Shown here: positions 22,368-33,999 of the stretch, in pieces
Layout: each line of letters starts with the position of its first letter
Numbering within the stretch: position 1 is the first letter of the stretch
Source: Calamus simplicifolius
Taxonomy: Eukaryota; Streptophyta; Magnoliopsida; Arecales; Arecaceae
NCBI GenBank assembly: GCA_900491605.1
Contig: UESW01003831.1
Location: 497,124 to 561,123, forward strand
Reading direction: 5' to 3'
DNA length: 64,000 nt
Translations under genes and position numbers: made by a program
The notes under the pieces: generated by a model
Told to the model about the DNA's origin: nothing
The model's database searches: none
The model's input: only the letters and a program-made list of their open reading frames with translations

Positions 22368-25300
22368 TTACTCAAGGAGTTTTAGACCCATCCCTTTGGA
22401 AGTCGTCTTCACTAAATCTCTTGTAAGAGGTTTAATAAGTGGATCAGCTAGATTATAGCTTGATCGCACAAAAGTGAGAGAAATTATTTCATCCTTGATT
22501 AGTTTCCTCACATACTCATGTCTTAGACTAATGTGTCTAGACTCCCCATTGTACACTTCGCTGTACGCTCTGGCTAAAGTGGTTTGGCTATCACAATGTA
22601 TCGATACAGTTGAAATATTCTCACAAGCCAATGAGATTTCCAATAGAAGATCCCTTAACCACTCAGCCTCATGTCCTGCTGAAGCTAGAGCCACAAACTC
22701 TGACTCCATTGTTGAGTGTGTAATACAAGTTTGTTTCTTGGATTTCCAAGATATTGCACCATCCGCTAGTGTAAACACCGAACCAGTGGTAGATTTATTA
22801 TCTCCCACCCTTGATATCCAACTTGCATCGGTATATCCTTCCAATATAGCAGGAAATTTAGAGTATTGTAGACCTAGTCTTTTGGTTTTCAAAAGATAAC
22901 GAAAGACTCTACCAATAGCCTTCCAATGCTCTACACTCGGGTTGCTAGTAAACCTACTCAGCTTACTAACTGCAAATGCTATATCAGGTCTAGTGCATTG
23001 CATCAAATACATTAGACAACCAATAGCACTTGCATACTCAAGTTGAGCCACAGCTCGTCCACTATTCTTTTCAAGCTTTAGACTTGGATCGAACGGGTGT
23101 TCACTTCTTTGAACTTCAAATGTTTGAACTTGTGTAACACTTTCTCAACATAATGTGATTGACTAAGTTCAAAACCCCTACTATTTTGTTTCACTTTGAT
23201 GCCCAAAATAGTATCAACTTGTCCAAGATCTTTCATCTTGAAAGTAGATGATAGAAACCTCTTCGTTTATTGTATGCCTTTCATTTCATTGCTAATGATC
23301 AATATATCATCAATATAAAGGCATACATATACCACAAAGTCACCATGCACTTTAGTATATAAATACTTATCAGAAACGTTGTGAACAAATCCATTTGAGA
23401 GTATGACAGAGTCAAACTTCTCATGCCATTGTTTGGGCGCTTGTTTCAATCCGTACAAGGATTTAACAAGCTTGCACACTTTATATTCATTATCCGGTAG
23501 GATAAAACCCTCTGGTTGTTCCATGTAGACCTCCTCATCGAGATCACCATTTAGAAATGTCGTTTTGACATCCATTTGATGAACATAAAGGTTGTGCAAT
23601 GAAGCCAAAGCAAACAATACTCTAATTATTGTTATTCTAGCTACAGGTGCATATGTATCAAAATAGTCGATTCCTTCTTTTTATCGAAAACCTTTAGCTA
23701 CTAGTCTAGCTTTGTAGGTGTTTAAAGTACCATCATTATGATACTTCTTCTTAAACACCCATTTACAACCAATAGGCTTAGACCCTTTGGGTAAATTTAC
23801 AAGCTTCCAAGTGTGGTTAGCTATAATGGAATCCATTTCATCTTGAATAGCTTCCTTCCAAAATGCTAAATCCCTTGAAACCATAGCTTCCTTAAAGGTT
23901 TTAGGATCATCTTCCACTTGAAGAAAAATAGGTACCCTACGGATAAAATTCTCTCTACTTCCTTCAACTAAATAAAGGGAAATAAGTTGAGAGTCTATTT
24001 CATCGAGTCCTAAATCCTTAGCCTTTCGAATTCTCTTACTTTTTCGAAGCTCCGGTTGTTCTTCAACAACCTTTGAAGATCTCTCCTCGTGAGAATTGTT
24101 ACTCTTTAAATTTGTAGGAGCTTGAGAATTATTACTCTTTAAATTCTCAAAAAACTCCACATCTCTAGATTCCACTATCACGTTAGACTCTAGATCCAAG
24201 AGTCTATAAGTTTTGTTATTTGTAGTATAACCAACAAATACACTTCTTATCCTTCTGGGACCCAATTTGGTTCTTTTGGGGTCTAGGTTCTTGTAGTAGG
24301 CAAGACACCTCCACACTTTGAAATACCCAATATTGGGCTTTCTTCCTTTCCATATCTCATATGGAGAGGTCTGAGTTTTCTTTAAAGAAATTCTATTTAA
24401 AATATGACAAGCAGCAAATAAAGCTTCACCCCATAAATTAAATGGTAATTCGGAATGCATTAACATAGCATTGATCATCTCTTGTAATGTTCTATTCTTA
24501 CGTTCAGCCAAACCATTTTGTTGTGGTGTACGTGGTGCGGAACTTTGGTGTATAATGCCATTTTCTTTACAAAATACATTAAAATTATTAGGAAAATATT
24601 CTCCACCCCTATCACTTCTAAGGATTTTAATATTTCTACCTAACTAATTTTCTACCTCCACTTTATATATTCTAAAAGCATGAAAAGCATCATCTTTATG
24701 CTTTAATAAATAAACATATGTGAATCTAGAGCAATCATCAATAAAGGTAATGAAATACATATTCCCACCTCTAGTTAACATGCCATTAAATTCACATATG
24801 TCAGAATGCAAAAGTTCTAATAAGTTGGAATTTCTCTCAACGCTATGAAATGGTTTCTTAGTCATCTTTAATTTAATGCATATTTCATATTTATTGAACT
24901 CATCAATTTTGCAAGAAATCAAACCATATTTAACAGGCCTTTTCATGGTACTAATTCCAATATGTGCTAGTCTACCATGCCATAATGTAATTGAGTCAAG
25001 CATATAAGTGGAAGCAACATCTCTATTAATAGAATTGTCAATGATACATAATCTAACCATTCCATCACTAGAATAGCCATTGCCAACAAATATACCATTA
25101 CGGGTCAAGATAAGTTTGCCCAACTCAAAAATAGATTTTATTCCTGGTTTACCCAAAAGATCCCCACTAATAAGGTTCCTATTCATATCCGGCACATGTA
25201 ACACATTTGACAAAGTAATTTTCTTGCCAGAAGTGAATTTGAGTTCTACGTTTCCTTTGCTATACACCTTGGACCGACCTTTATTGTCCATCTGTATCTC

Positions 25301-26311
25301 TTATCCATCGGTGATATCCATATAAGTCTTGAACATAAACTTATCATAGGAAACATGGATGGTGGTACAAGTGTCGTACCACCATCCGGGGACCTTGCCA
25401 TGGACCGCCATGACTTCGCTCACGGCGGCGATGATTTCATCATCGTCAACGTTGGTGGCATTTTCTTCCTTAATTTGGCCCCTGCGGTGTCTGCAGTCAT
25501 GAGCAAAATGCCCGGGTTTGCCACACACATAACAGCTTCCCTTGGGCTTCTTTTTCTTGAACTTCTCTTGATTCTTTTTGGGACCAAGATAGTTTGCTTT
25601 GTCATCCTTTTTGTTCTTCTTAGGCTTGCTCACAGCATTGGCCTTTGAAAACCCCGTTTCAACGTTGACATTCTTCAACTTCTCTCTCATCCTCGATTCC
25701 TCCTCGATTCGAAGGTGTTTCTGAATTCGCTCCAAGGAAAAATCCTTGGTATTGTGGAGAAGTTTTTTCCTATAGCCCTTCTAAGACGGCGGTAATTTTG
25801 TGATTATCGCACCAACTTGAAAAGACTCGGGAACATTGATTTTCACTGCTTTGAGTTTGTTGACAATCACTTGCAATTTATGCACTTGTGCAAGAATTGA
25901 CTTCTCATCACACATCTTGAAATCAAAATATTTAGAGATGAGAAATTTCTTCGTACCTTCCTCCTCGGCCTTATACTTGTATTCCAATGCGTTCCATATC
26001 TCTTTTGCCGATTGTGTGTTAGTGTATAGATCATACAATCGATTGGATAGAGCGTTGAGGATGTGCCCGCGGCATATGAATTCGTCCTCCCTTCGCTTCT
26101 TGCGCTCTGCCTTGACTTCGTAGGAGTCGTTTTCAGTTAGCTCAGGTATAGGCACCAAGTCTGAATCGAGGATGTAGAAGATCTTTAATGCAGTGAGAAG
26201 AAACTTTAACTTATCTTGCCAAGGGATGAAATTAGTGCCATCGAATCGATCGAGTCTGACAAGATCTTGGTTCATCAACTTGATAGTGGCGACAGAAGTC
26301 TCGGTCTCCAT
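22368..26311 (-). pseudogene. Copia-C gag-pol, degenerate
   Basis: Gag starts METETSVATIKLM at 26311, only about 19 bases inside the 5' LTR, with the gag block RFDGTNFIPWQDKLKF and a CCHC knuckle (CYVCGKPGHFAHDC, about 25490-25535). Then come the protease-like region, pre-integrase LWHGRLAHIG (about 24990), integrase DDCSRFTYVYLLKHKDDAF, RSDRGGEY (about 24600), PQQNGLAERKNRTLQEM, and RT with KARLVAKGF, QMDVKTTFLNGDL, YGLKQAP and the YIDD box (about 23300). RNase H runs from TRPDIAFAVSKLSRF to ADPLIKPLTRD and ends at 22368. Stops interrupt gag near 25780, the protease region near 25300, integrase near 24641, and RT near 23680 and 23267. All domains are present in copia order, but no full polyprotein can be made. 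Confidence 0.92.
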
Positions 26312-26329
26312 TGAAGTAACGCTTAAGAT

Positions 26330-26831
26330 TGTTGAGAAAATTTGAAAAAGAAAAGTCCAGATAAGAAGAGATAGGGATAATGATTTAGATAAGAACCGAG
26401 AGAGATGAAGATAAGGATATGCTTGAATCACGCACGGAACGCTTTCCTTAAGTGTTATTTGCACCTCTCGAATGCTCTGTAGGTGAATAGCAAATACGCA
26501 GCAGGATAAGCCTTTTATCGAGTTTGCACCAAAACAATAATGAAAACTCGATTGTAGACAAGAATAGATTCTTTTTTTATTTGATTTGTATGTGGATTTA
26601 TAGAAATTGAGCACCGTGGCATTGGAGCTTGTGAAGCGTTGATTCCCGGAGAGCCGCATCATTTCGTAACATATTCATTGTAGATATTTAAAGAAACGGA
26701 TAAAGTTTCTTTTTTTTTAATGAAGCATCACGTCATTTTGGCTTTTGAAACGAGAATTGCCGCGGGAGAGTCCACGACTATTCCCTAAGCATATCCACAA
26801 CACCTTAGTTTATTTAAACAAAATCTCAATA
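26330..26831 (-). repeat. Copia-C 5' LTR
   Basis: Pairs with 21345-21852. TATA-like CTATAAAT lies on the minus strand at 26596-26603. The outer end is TATTGA; the inner end TCAACA is followed directly by ATCTTAAGCG rather than by a TGGTATCAGAGC-type primer site. Confidence 0.9.
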
Positions 26832-27279
26832 TAGCTTTAACTAACCGTTACTAATATATGTACATAATAATGTCCACCGCAAAATGGTAATGATATAATT
26901 TATTTTTCTCTTATTAATCGTTACTAATATATGTACGTAACATGCAAACTTTTAATATATCATAATAATAAATTAATTAATAAAAAATAATTTATTTAAG
27001 TAATTATATTAATAAAAAATTAATAATCTATATTTTCTTATAATTTAGTCAGGAATATTTTTGAATTTCTAAAAAAATCTTCATTTATTCCTAATGAAAT
27101 ATAGGCTTATTTCTATGTCATCTAAACATTATTTGAAATAACAATGTATTAATTGCACTGAAATAAGATAGAATATCATATTTTAAACCAAATAGAAATT
27201 TAAAATAATAAGGGAATAAACTATTTCTGAGAAATTTATATTTCTATTTCTATACTAACTTTTTGACATCTAAACACTA

Positions 27280-28283
27280 TCATAAAGATTGATCATGTTA
27301 TATGGGGGACACACACACACACACACATATATAATGAAAATATTAGTTATTAGTAGGGATTTTGTTGGTCTGATTTGATTTGAAGTATTTTTTATTTTAA
27401 ATCTATTTGCCTTTTGAAAATTTGATGTCTTTTTTTAAGTCAGTAATCATGTATTTAATGTGCTATTATATAATGACTAATAATCAAAATTACAGCAACC
27501 GTTATTTTATCTTAAAATATCTAGCTCAAGGCTGGATAAACTACAACCAATAATGCCATGGTCTTACCATTATCATTCTTATATAGTTTTCATTATTATA
27601 GTTAATAATATTAACATGCTGCTATAAACATTTCAGTAAAAAAAGAATAAAATCTAAAGCTTAGCTATGTATATTATGGTAATTATAACTCATGAAATTA
27701 GGTGAGTTGCACCTACCAAGACGCACACAATCTTAATGAAACAAATCGGTTTGAATGGGTTTTCTTATAGTTTGATTTGTTGGGAATCATTTTGAAATCA
27801 GTCTGAATTAGGGCCAACCAACTTCCAAACCCAAAATAATTGATGCTTTCCTATTATTATTTTTTACATGGTTCGCTATGCATGCGTACATGATAGAAAA
27901 GAGTGACGGAAAGGGTAAGTTAGAGCATTTTGGAACGTAAGATTATACTTTTGCTAGTTTTAAACTTAATTAGCCTATAATTATGATAATCCTAAATTTC
28001 TGAATTCATTCTTGAGAACTAAAGCCGTTCTAATGCATTCCACTAGCCTAAAACCACTCTTCTACTTGGACTAAAGCTAAATTAATGAGGACCAAACCAG
28101 GAAAATGATGTTCTATAAAATTAAACCATTCCCTATAAAAAGAGACGAGACGTGACGAGATTGTACCATCTAAACCAAATATTGTTGTCAATCTTCAAAT
28201 TTATACTATATATATATATTCGGAGTGGAGTTTAGTTTTATTATTTGTAACTTTTGTGCATCATAAATATGATAGATAAGAAG
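27280..28283. other. AT-rich intergenic DNA
   Basis: No gene is seen. A (CA)n run of about ten units is at 27308-27327, and a short (TA)n is near 28204-28219. Confidence 0.5.

Positions 28284-28374
<91 letters not shown>
28284..28374. repeat. (TA)n microsatellite
   Basis: About 45 uninterrupted TA units, ending some 48 bases before the solo LTR at 28422. Confidence 0.95.
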
Positions 28375-28377
<3 letters not shown>

Positions 28378-28421
28378 TTATGTAAAATAAAATAAATTAA
28401 AAATATGGAGTCATTTTATCT

Positions 28422-29369
28422 TGTTGGGGGGTAAAATCGTCATTGCATTGATATCCGTGCGAGGCGGCTAAGGCTGACCTCCTCCCGCCGCCTTCCTCCG
28501 GGCTTCCGTAGCTCGGTCTCCTCCGGGCTTCTCTAGCTCGGCCTCCCCCGGGCCTCCGTAGCTCGGCCTCCTCCGGGCTTCCGTAGCTCGGTCTCCTCCG
28601 GGCTTCTCTAGCTCGGCCTCCCCCGGGCCTCCGTAGCTCGGCCTCCTCCGGGCTTCCGTAGCTCGGTCTCCTCCGGGCTTCTCTAGCTCGGCCTCCTTCG
28701 GGCTTCCGTAGCTCGGTCTCCTCCGGGCTTCCCTAGCTCGGCCTCCTCCGGGCTTTCGTAGCTCGCTTATACCCAGCGATCCACGCCCCGACGTCTACCT
28801 CCGCGGAACCTGACGCGGGAGAGCTTAAACTTACCCGAGCAGCTCCTTAGGCAAGGAATCATATCGAGACGTGGCCTAAGACCTATTGAAACCGCCCCAG
28901 GTCTACTCACCCAGATCCCAAGACATCGAAGAGCTCTCCCAGCCGTCGATCCCTTAACGGACAAGGTGTGGATTCCAACGGCCCCACAACGGCCTGATTC
29001 TGTCTACCCCCATATCGTAACAACCTCAGAACCTTCCAGAAGATGCTCAAGTCCCCAGGTGACAGTCTATAAGTATCAGATTAACAGACTCCCTCAGGTA
29101 CGCACGCAGCTCTGTACGCACACCTCCACTCTCACTCTCCTCCCCGTTTTTGGAGCCTCCGATTGGCCACTCCCCGGAGAGGGCTCCCGGAGAGATCCAC
29201 CTCCTCATTATCTGGTTGATCGCCGATTCCTTCCCCACTGACTTGAGCGTCGGAGGGTCTTCCGTGGAGGACCAACTCCGCGTGTGGGCTTCTTTTGCAG
29301 GTCCGCCGCACCCCCCTCTTCCCGGAGATCGACCGCGCCCGAGTCGGAGGACGGATCCCGGCGGCAACA
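28422..29369 (+). mobile_element. Solo LTR G1 (gypsy-type), TSD TATCT
   Basis: Starts TGTTGGGGGG and ends GGCAACA, with TATCT on both sides (28417-28421 and 29370-29374). At 948 bp with no internal region, it is a solo LTR left by recombination between LTRs. It holds an 11-unit 25-bp tandem array (28490-28764), a TATA-like TATAAG at 29068-29073 and the motif ACTTGAGCGTCGGAGGGTC at 29241-29259, shared with the other gypsy-type LTRs here. Confidence 0.88.
28490..28764 (+). repeat. Exact 25-bp tandem array, 11 units
   Basis: Units of the type GGYCTCCYCCGGG, a CTTCCGT or CTTCTCT variant, then AGCTC, each exactly 25 bp. Units 2-7 alternate in three types (A-B-C-A-B-C), a 75-bp higher-order period. 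The array is GC- and CpG-rich and lies in U3, upstream of the TATA box. Confidence 0.92.
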
Positions 29370-29404
29370 TATCTTAAACCGGGCTAGACGTGATTAAATC
29401 AATG

Positions 29405-29750
29405 CTCTATTTGGATAAAAGGAAAAGTGGAAGGAAAGAAAAAAAAGGTGAAAAAAATGAAGAAAAAAAGAAAAGTGAAGAAAAAAATATATATATTTTT
29501 TTATTTGGATGAATGAAAAAAAAAATAAAGAGGAAAGAAAGTTGATAATTTATAATGGCAATAATATTTTTATTATAAATGATTAAAAAATATATCAATT
29601 TTTTTAAGAAATAATATTGAAATAAAAAAAATAATTGCATTTTTACGTTTTCTTTTAAAAATCTCTTCCATTAAAAAAAACTTTTACTCATTATTTTTTT
29701 TATTTTTTATTTTTATTTTATTTTTTTTTTTTTCATCTAAGCATAGGCTA
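29405..29750 (-). mobile_element. MITE copy 2, inverted relative to copy 1
   Basis: Ends GCTCTATTTGGAT (left) and CATCTAAGCATAGGC (right). The interior core GAAAGTTGATAATTTA and flanking TTTATTTGGATGA match the reverse complement of the copy at 13066-13475. It is non-coding and composed of AAAG and poly-T runs. Confidence 0.65.
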
Positions 29751-31186
29751 AAACCCAGACCGACACGCATTACCACCAGGAGCGGGCTTTGTCCGAATAA
29801 ACTTTGGACGGATTTGGCGGAGTGGGGTTTCGGTCAAAGAAGCCGATGATCGACGCAGGAGGTCTGCCTTCCAACACGGACTTTGCGGCGTTGTTAATGG
29901 TCAAAGGTGGCGGTAGCTTAGCTGGTATTATACGTGCCCCCACCATTTCCCACGTAGAAAAGATTTTAGGACAACGTAGAGACTACTCGAAACGGTAAAC
30001 CACGGACAAGTCTAACTTTCGGAGAGGTTGATTGGCCGCCCTTGTTGTCGCATGAAAAGCTTCCAATATCTCATGTTGGACCATTTGGAACTTGTAGCTT
30101 AGAAGCAACCGTGGTCCATCCGATCAACAATCATTATCCAAATTGACATGAAAGCTTCCCACATCTCATGTTCGACTATTTGGAACTTGCAGCTTAGAAG
30201 CAAGCTTGGGCCATCCGATCAACAATTGTTATCCAAATTCATTAAACTTAGTTTAAGGGTTTGTTGGGAGGCAACAAGAGCTCCGTCTCAGTCACGCGTT
30301 AAGCTTGACTTTTTCAATGAACCAAATCCAAACAAGAGTAAAAGTAAGTATAGGCCGGTTGAGTTTAATTTGGGTCCAAATTTAGTACGTTTGCTCCAAG
30401 TTTCCCATAGAACCAATATTGGCTGCGTAGCAAGCTGACATATTTCTCCCTGGCAGAAGGCTATGCCCACCATGCTTAAAATATACTTGGTCTCCAAAAT
30501 TTCACTTAAAATTGATTTTGGTTCTTAAATTTAAGAATATTGCATTTTGAATATTTTATTAGTTTCTAACAAATTAGCTTATATTAAGGATTTACCTAGC
30601 ATTACCACTTTTACATCAATATTGATGTTAAAAGATAATATTTGTATATAGTTTTTTTTTCTTTATTTTTTATTTTTTTTAAAATAATACATTTTATTCT
30701 TAAAATTTTTAAAAGTTTACATTTTTTATTTGTAAGTTTTGAAATAAGTATCAAGGGGGAAAAAAAAAGACCACGACAAAAGGGCTCTAAATTATTCTGC
30801 TATAAAAATTAGTTTGAAAAGATTATATCATGCATTTCTGGTGCCAGCAATGGAATAAGCTATCACAAAGGTTGATGTTTTAAGTCACCCTAAGTCAATG
30901 GGCGATGACATGAAAATTGACTTACTTTTAGAGGTTAGAAAGCTAAGATGGTGGTTTAGACTATAGACACTCTTTTTGTGGTAGTATTTTAGAAAGACAT
31001 AATTTTACTTATTTGAATTTGTAATAGATCATTGTCAATAGTTGGCTCTTAAGATGAAGGCAAGTTTCCTCGCTGAATTGGCTGCTAATTGAATGTAAGA
31101 TCTCAGTTTTCTCAATGAATTAATTGTTAATTAAGTGTAAGATCTTAAAATAATATCATCAAAATGTACAGCAGACCGTGTCATAT
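29751..31186. other. Intergenic DNA with a 97-bp tandem duplication
   Basis: No gene was recognised. 30049-30145 and 30146-30242 are two adjacent, diverged copies of the same stretch (shared words CTCATGTT, TTTGGAACTTG, CTTAGAAGCAA, CCATCCGATCAACAA). The rest is AT-rich. Confidence 0.55.
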
Positions 31187-33146
31187 ATGGAAAGTTGACC
31201 CTATGAGCAATAAAGGCAACAATTTTTGGATGACATCCTCTCAAGATAGCGATTTTCAGACAATTTTCCTAGGCGAGCGTGGGGGCCTTAATGGCTTATT
31301 TTCTAAGCGGCCTCACTGTTCTACTCGGTTTTCTTTTTGAAGGGCATTATGGGCATTAAGCATTTCTTCCACGGCATTGCTTCGTTATGATGAAGAAAGA
31401 GAACAAAAAGAAAAAAAAGGGGGCTAGGGTTCATCCAAGGGCCTTTTGTAATTAATGTCGGTAGTCAAAAGGGCTGCAGCATTTAATGGTGCAGAAACGA
31501 TCATAATGATTTGACCAGCATTTAATGGGTGGAGCATCACGCGCGTAATGCAAGGAGAGGAAGAAGTCCGAGTCGGCCCTGCTTCGGCACTCCCATTCAA
31601 GTCGGCCCCGCCTCGGCACATTTAATGGCCTCTTCCAAGTTGGCCCCGACTCGGCACTCCCTCGACCCTCTCATTCAAGTCCGCTCTGCGGCATCGTTCC
31701 GGCCTCTTCCAAGTCGGCCCTGCCTCGGTACATTTAATGGCCTCTTCCAAATCGGCCCCATCTCGGCATCGTCCCATCCCGGCCTCTTCCAAGTCGGCCC
31801 CACCTCGGCACATTTAATGGCCTCTTCCAAATCGGCCACGCCTTTGGCACATTTAATGGCCTCTTCCAAGCCGGCCCCGCCTCGGCACTCAAGCCCCCTC
31901 GCCTTGGCACTCAAGCCCTGTCTCATTCAAGTTGGCCCCGCCTCGGCACTTTAGCTCGGCTTTCACAGCCGCGCTATGTCCTTCGCACCAAGGCATTTAT
32001 GTCCTCATAAAGGCCATGTGTATCCACCTGCTTTAAGGCATTTAATGCCTTATTTCCTTCCATGCATTTAAGGCATTTATGGACGCCCCATTGGCACCCT
32101 TGCATGAGAAAGGATAGAACCAAGACGAGGGGTTCTTGACGACAGCCTTCTTCTGCTCTCATCCAAGTAGGCCTCGCCCCGGCATCATTCAAGTCGGCCT
32201 CGTCTCATCCCGTTTCGCCGCTCCCGCTCAGCCTCCATCCTGTTATATCTTTCGCACCAAGGCATTTATGGCCTCATAAAGGCCACGTGCATCCACATGC
32301 TCTAAGGCACTTATTACCTTATTCTCTCCCCTATACTAAAAAGTCCTCAACGGCCTCCAGCCTGACCTCGGCCCCAAGCTTGGCAAGGGACATCTCGCCT
32401 CGGCCATGAATAGTGCTCGGCCTCGTTATGAACAGTGCCATGCAAGTACTCTATAATCAACGCTCTACAAGGGACAACTGGCTTCAACTCCCAACTCTTC
32501 CATCCCAGACGGATGTATGGCTCGTGATGGTGATGAGACTCCACCACCTTTTATCTCTCTTCCCTATAGCGGTCAAATCAAGTGGCCACCCACTCTGACG
32601 GAACTTGACCCACCAACCAGCTGCAGCCACCCACTTTGATGGGATTTAACTTGCAGCCCTGACATGCCAAAGGAAGGAGCAAGCCCTACCGTCACCTTAA
32701 ATGCTCTTACAAGTGGCAGCACCCCCAAGGCACCCCAAGCCTCACAGATATCAGTTCTGTCACTTCACCCATCAAAGTCATCATTATGAGGCCTTAACCA
32801 CTCAAATCGGACAGACTCTAAGTGTCTATAAAATGGGTAAAAGGGACCCCCAACCAGGTAACTCCAGTAACCACAAAAGAACGCACTCATAACACTCCTA
32901 AACGCTCATTCTTGCTCACAGAGAGCTCTTCTCTGAGCCTCTCTCTTTTCCCTTCGAGCTTCCTCAAGCTCACGGCTGTTTCCCAGAGCACTGACTTGAG
33001 CGTCGGAGGGTCCCCGCTGGAATCTTCGGCCCCCGGGACTTTTTGTAGGCTCCCAGATGCGAGAAGCTCGCCAGAAGATCCTGGGCTCACTGGAGAAGGC
33101 GATCGGACGCTCGCGGACATTCGAGGGGGGTGATTTAGCAGCATCA
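31187..33146 (+). repeat. G2 5' LTR
   Basis: Aligns with 35477-37472 from AGTTGACC onward. U3 contains many dispersed copies of TCGGCACATTTAATGGCC with TCTTCCAAGTCGGCC (about 31550-31960) and a GGCATTTATGGCCTC motif. TATA box TATAAAAT is at 32827-32834, and the shared motif ACTTGAGCGTCGGAGGGTC at 32994-33012. It ends GCAGCATCA. Confidence 0.85.
32827..32834 (+). promoter_or_regulatory. G2 5' LTR TATA box
   Basis: TATAAAAT, conserved in the partner LTR at 37152-37159. Confidence 0.65.
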
Positions 33147-33148
33147 AA

Positions 33149-33165
33149 TTGGCACGCTAGGTAGG
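33149..33165 (+). other. G2 primer binding site (putative)
   Basis: TTGGCACGCTAGGTAGG begins two bases after the LTR end GCATCA. The TTGGC start resembles gypsy-type primer sites; the tRNA was not identified. Confidence 0.5.
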
Positions 33166-33999
33166 GGGAGAAAGCAGAGTTCTGTGACACTAAGCTACAA
33201 GCTCTCACTCCTTCTACAACAACAATGGTGGATAAAAATATGGTGATGACAAAGACCCAAGAAGTTTCCCCCGGCTATGCTGGGGGGCACCCTCAACGAG
33301 CTGAGCAACAGGAGGCCGGCTCTCTGTTCCACCATCACCACCAGTTCAGGCCATTCAAGCAAAACATTGTGCCACCCTCACCCTGTAGATTCAAGCATGA
33401 ACGATAGCTGTCCAAAAGCTGCGGAAGCGATATTTCACGGCCACACAGCAGCAAACAAGAGCTTACGCTGGTCCTCTGGTTGCCGCTCAAGCCAGCTATC
33501 ATCCATCTGGTGAGAGATCTCCCCGGTGAGAGACTCACCACTGTTATATTTCTCTGAAGCTTAGGAGCAAGAGCAACCTCAAACTCAAGCTCATCGATAA
33601 TTTAAGGCTCAGGCTCGTTAGCCAGCAAGAGCGCCACTACTTGCCACCCAAATCCTAACTCCTATCACCTCAGAGCCAATCCGAGCCCAAGACCTCCTAC
33701 GGATTCCATTCCAGCTGCCCTCAGATTTCAGCACTGGTACCCTCCACCTTCAATCAACATAGTTTCCTGGGGGGCAGGTCATCAACTCAGCAGAAGGAGA
33801 CCAATTTCTTTAAAGAAAAAGCTCTCAAGCCTGTAATCGACGTCGACACCAAACACGACGCAAAGGCAAATAGCTACGAAAAAGCTAAATACACGACACT
33901 TTGAGAAAAATTTCTTTTCATTAGTGTCTGAATGCATTACAGAAAACTGACAAAATTAACCTCTCAAAAAGGCTCTCAATGGTCCTGTGATCATAAAGT
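33166..33999 (+). other. G2 internal leader / possible gag trace
   Basis: An open stretch starts MVDKNMVMTKTQEVSPGYAGG at 33225 and stops within 60 codons; glutamine/histidine-rich fragments follow in other frames. It could be a rotten gag start, but no gag motif is visible. Confidence 0.35.

Larger units (their letters stand above)
21345..26831 (-). mobile_element. Copia-C: Ty1/copia element with both LTRs, TSD TAGCT
   Basis: Two LTRs of about 0.5 kb (21345-21852 and 26330-26831) flank a degenerate gag-pol on the minus strand. TAGCT occurs just outside both ends (21340-21344 and 26832-26836). The LTRs differ at many scattered positions and by short indels, so the insertion is not young. Both LTRs begin TATTGA and end at or near TCAACA, a variant of the usual TGTTGA..TCAACA. 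No canonical initiator-tRNA PBS follows the 5' LTR. Confidence 0.92.
21123..27279. mobile_element. MITE-like element split by Copia-C
   Basis: Left end TAGTGTTTGGATG (21123-21135) and right end CATCTAAACACTA (27267-27279) are inverted repeats matching at 12 of 13 bases. With Copia-C and one copy of its target duplication removed, the two AT-rich halves would form an element of roughly 0.66 kb. The interior is AT-rich with no coding. A target duplication for the outer element was not recognised. Confidence 0.55.

Noticed and set aside
28490..28764. CRISPR-like regular repeats
   Set aside because: Units are adjacent without spacers, in plant DNA inside an LTR; it is a minisatellite.
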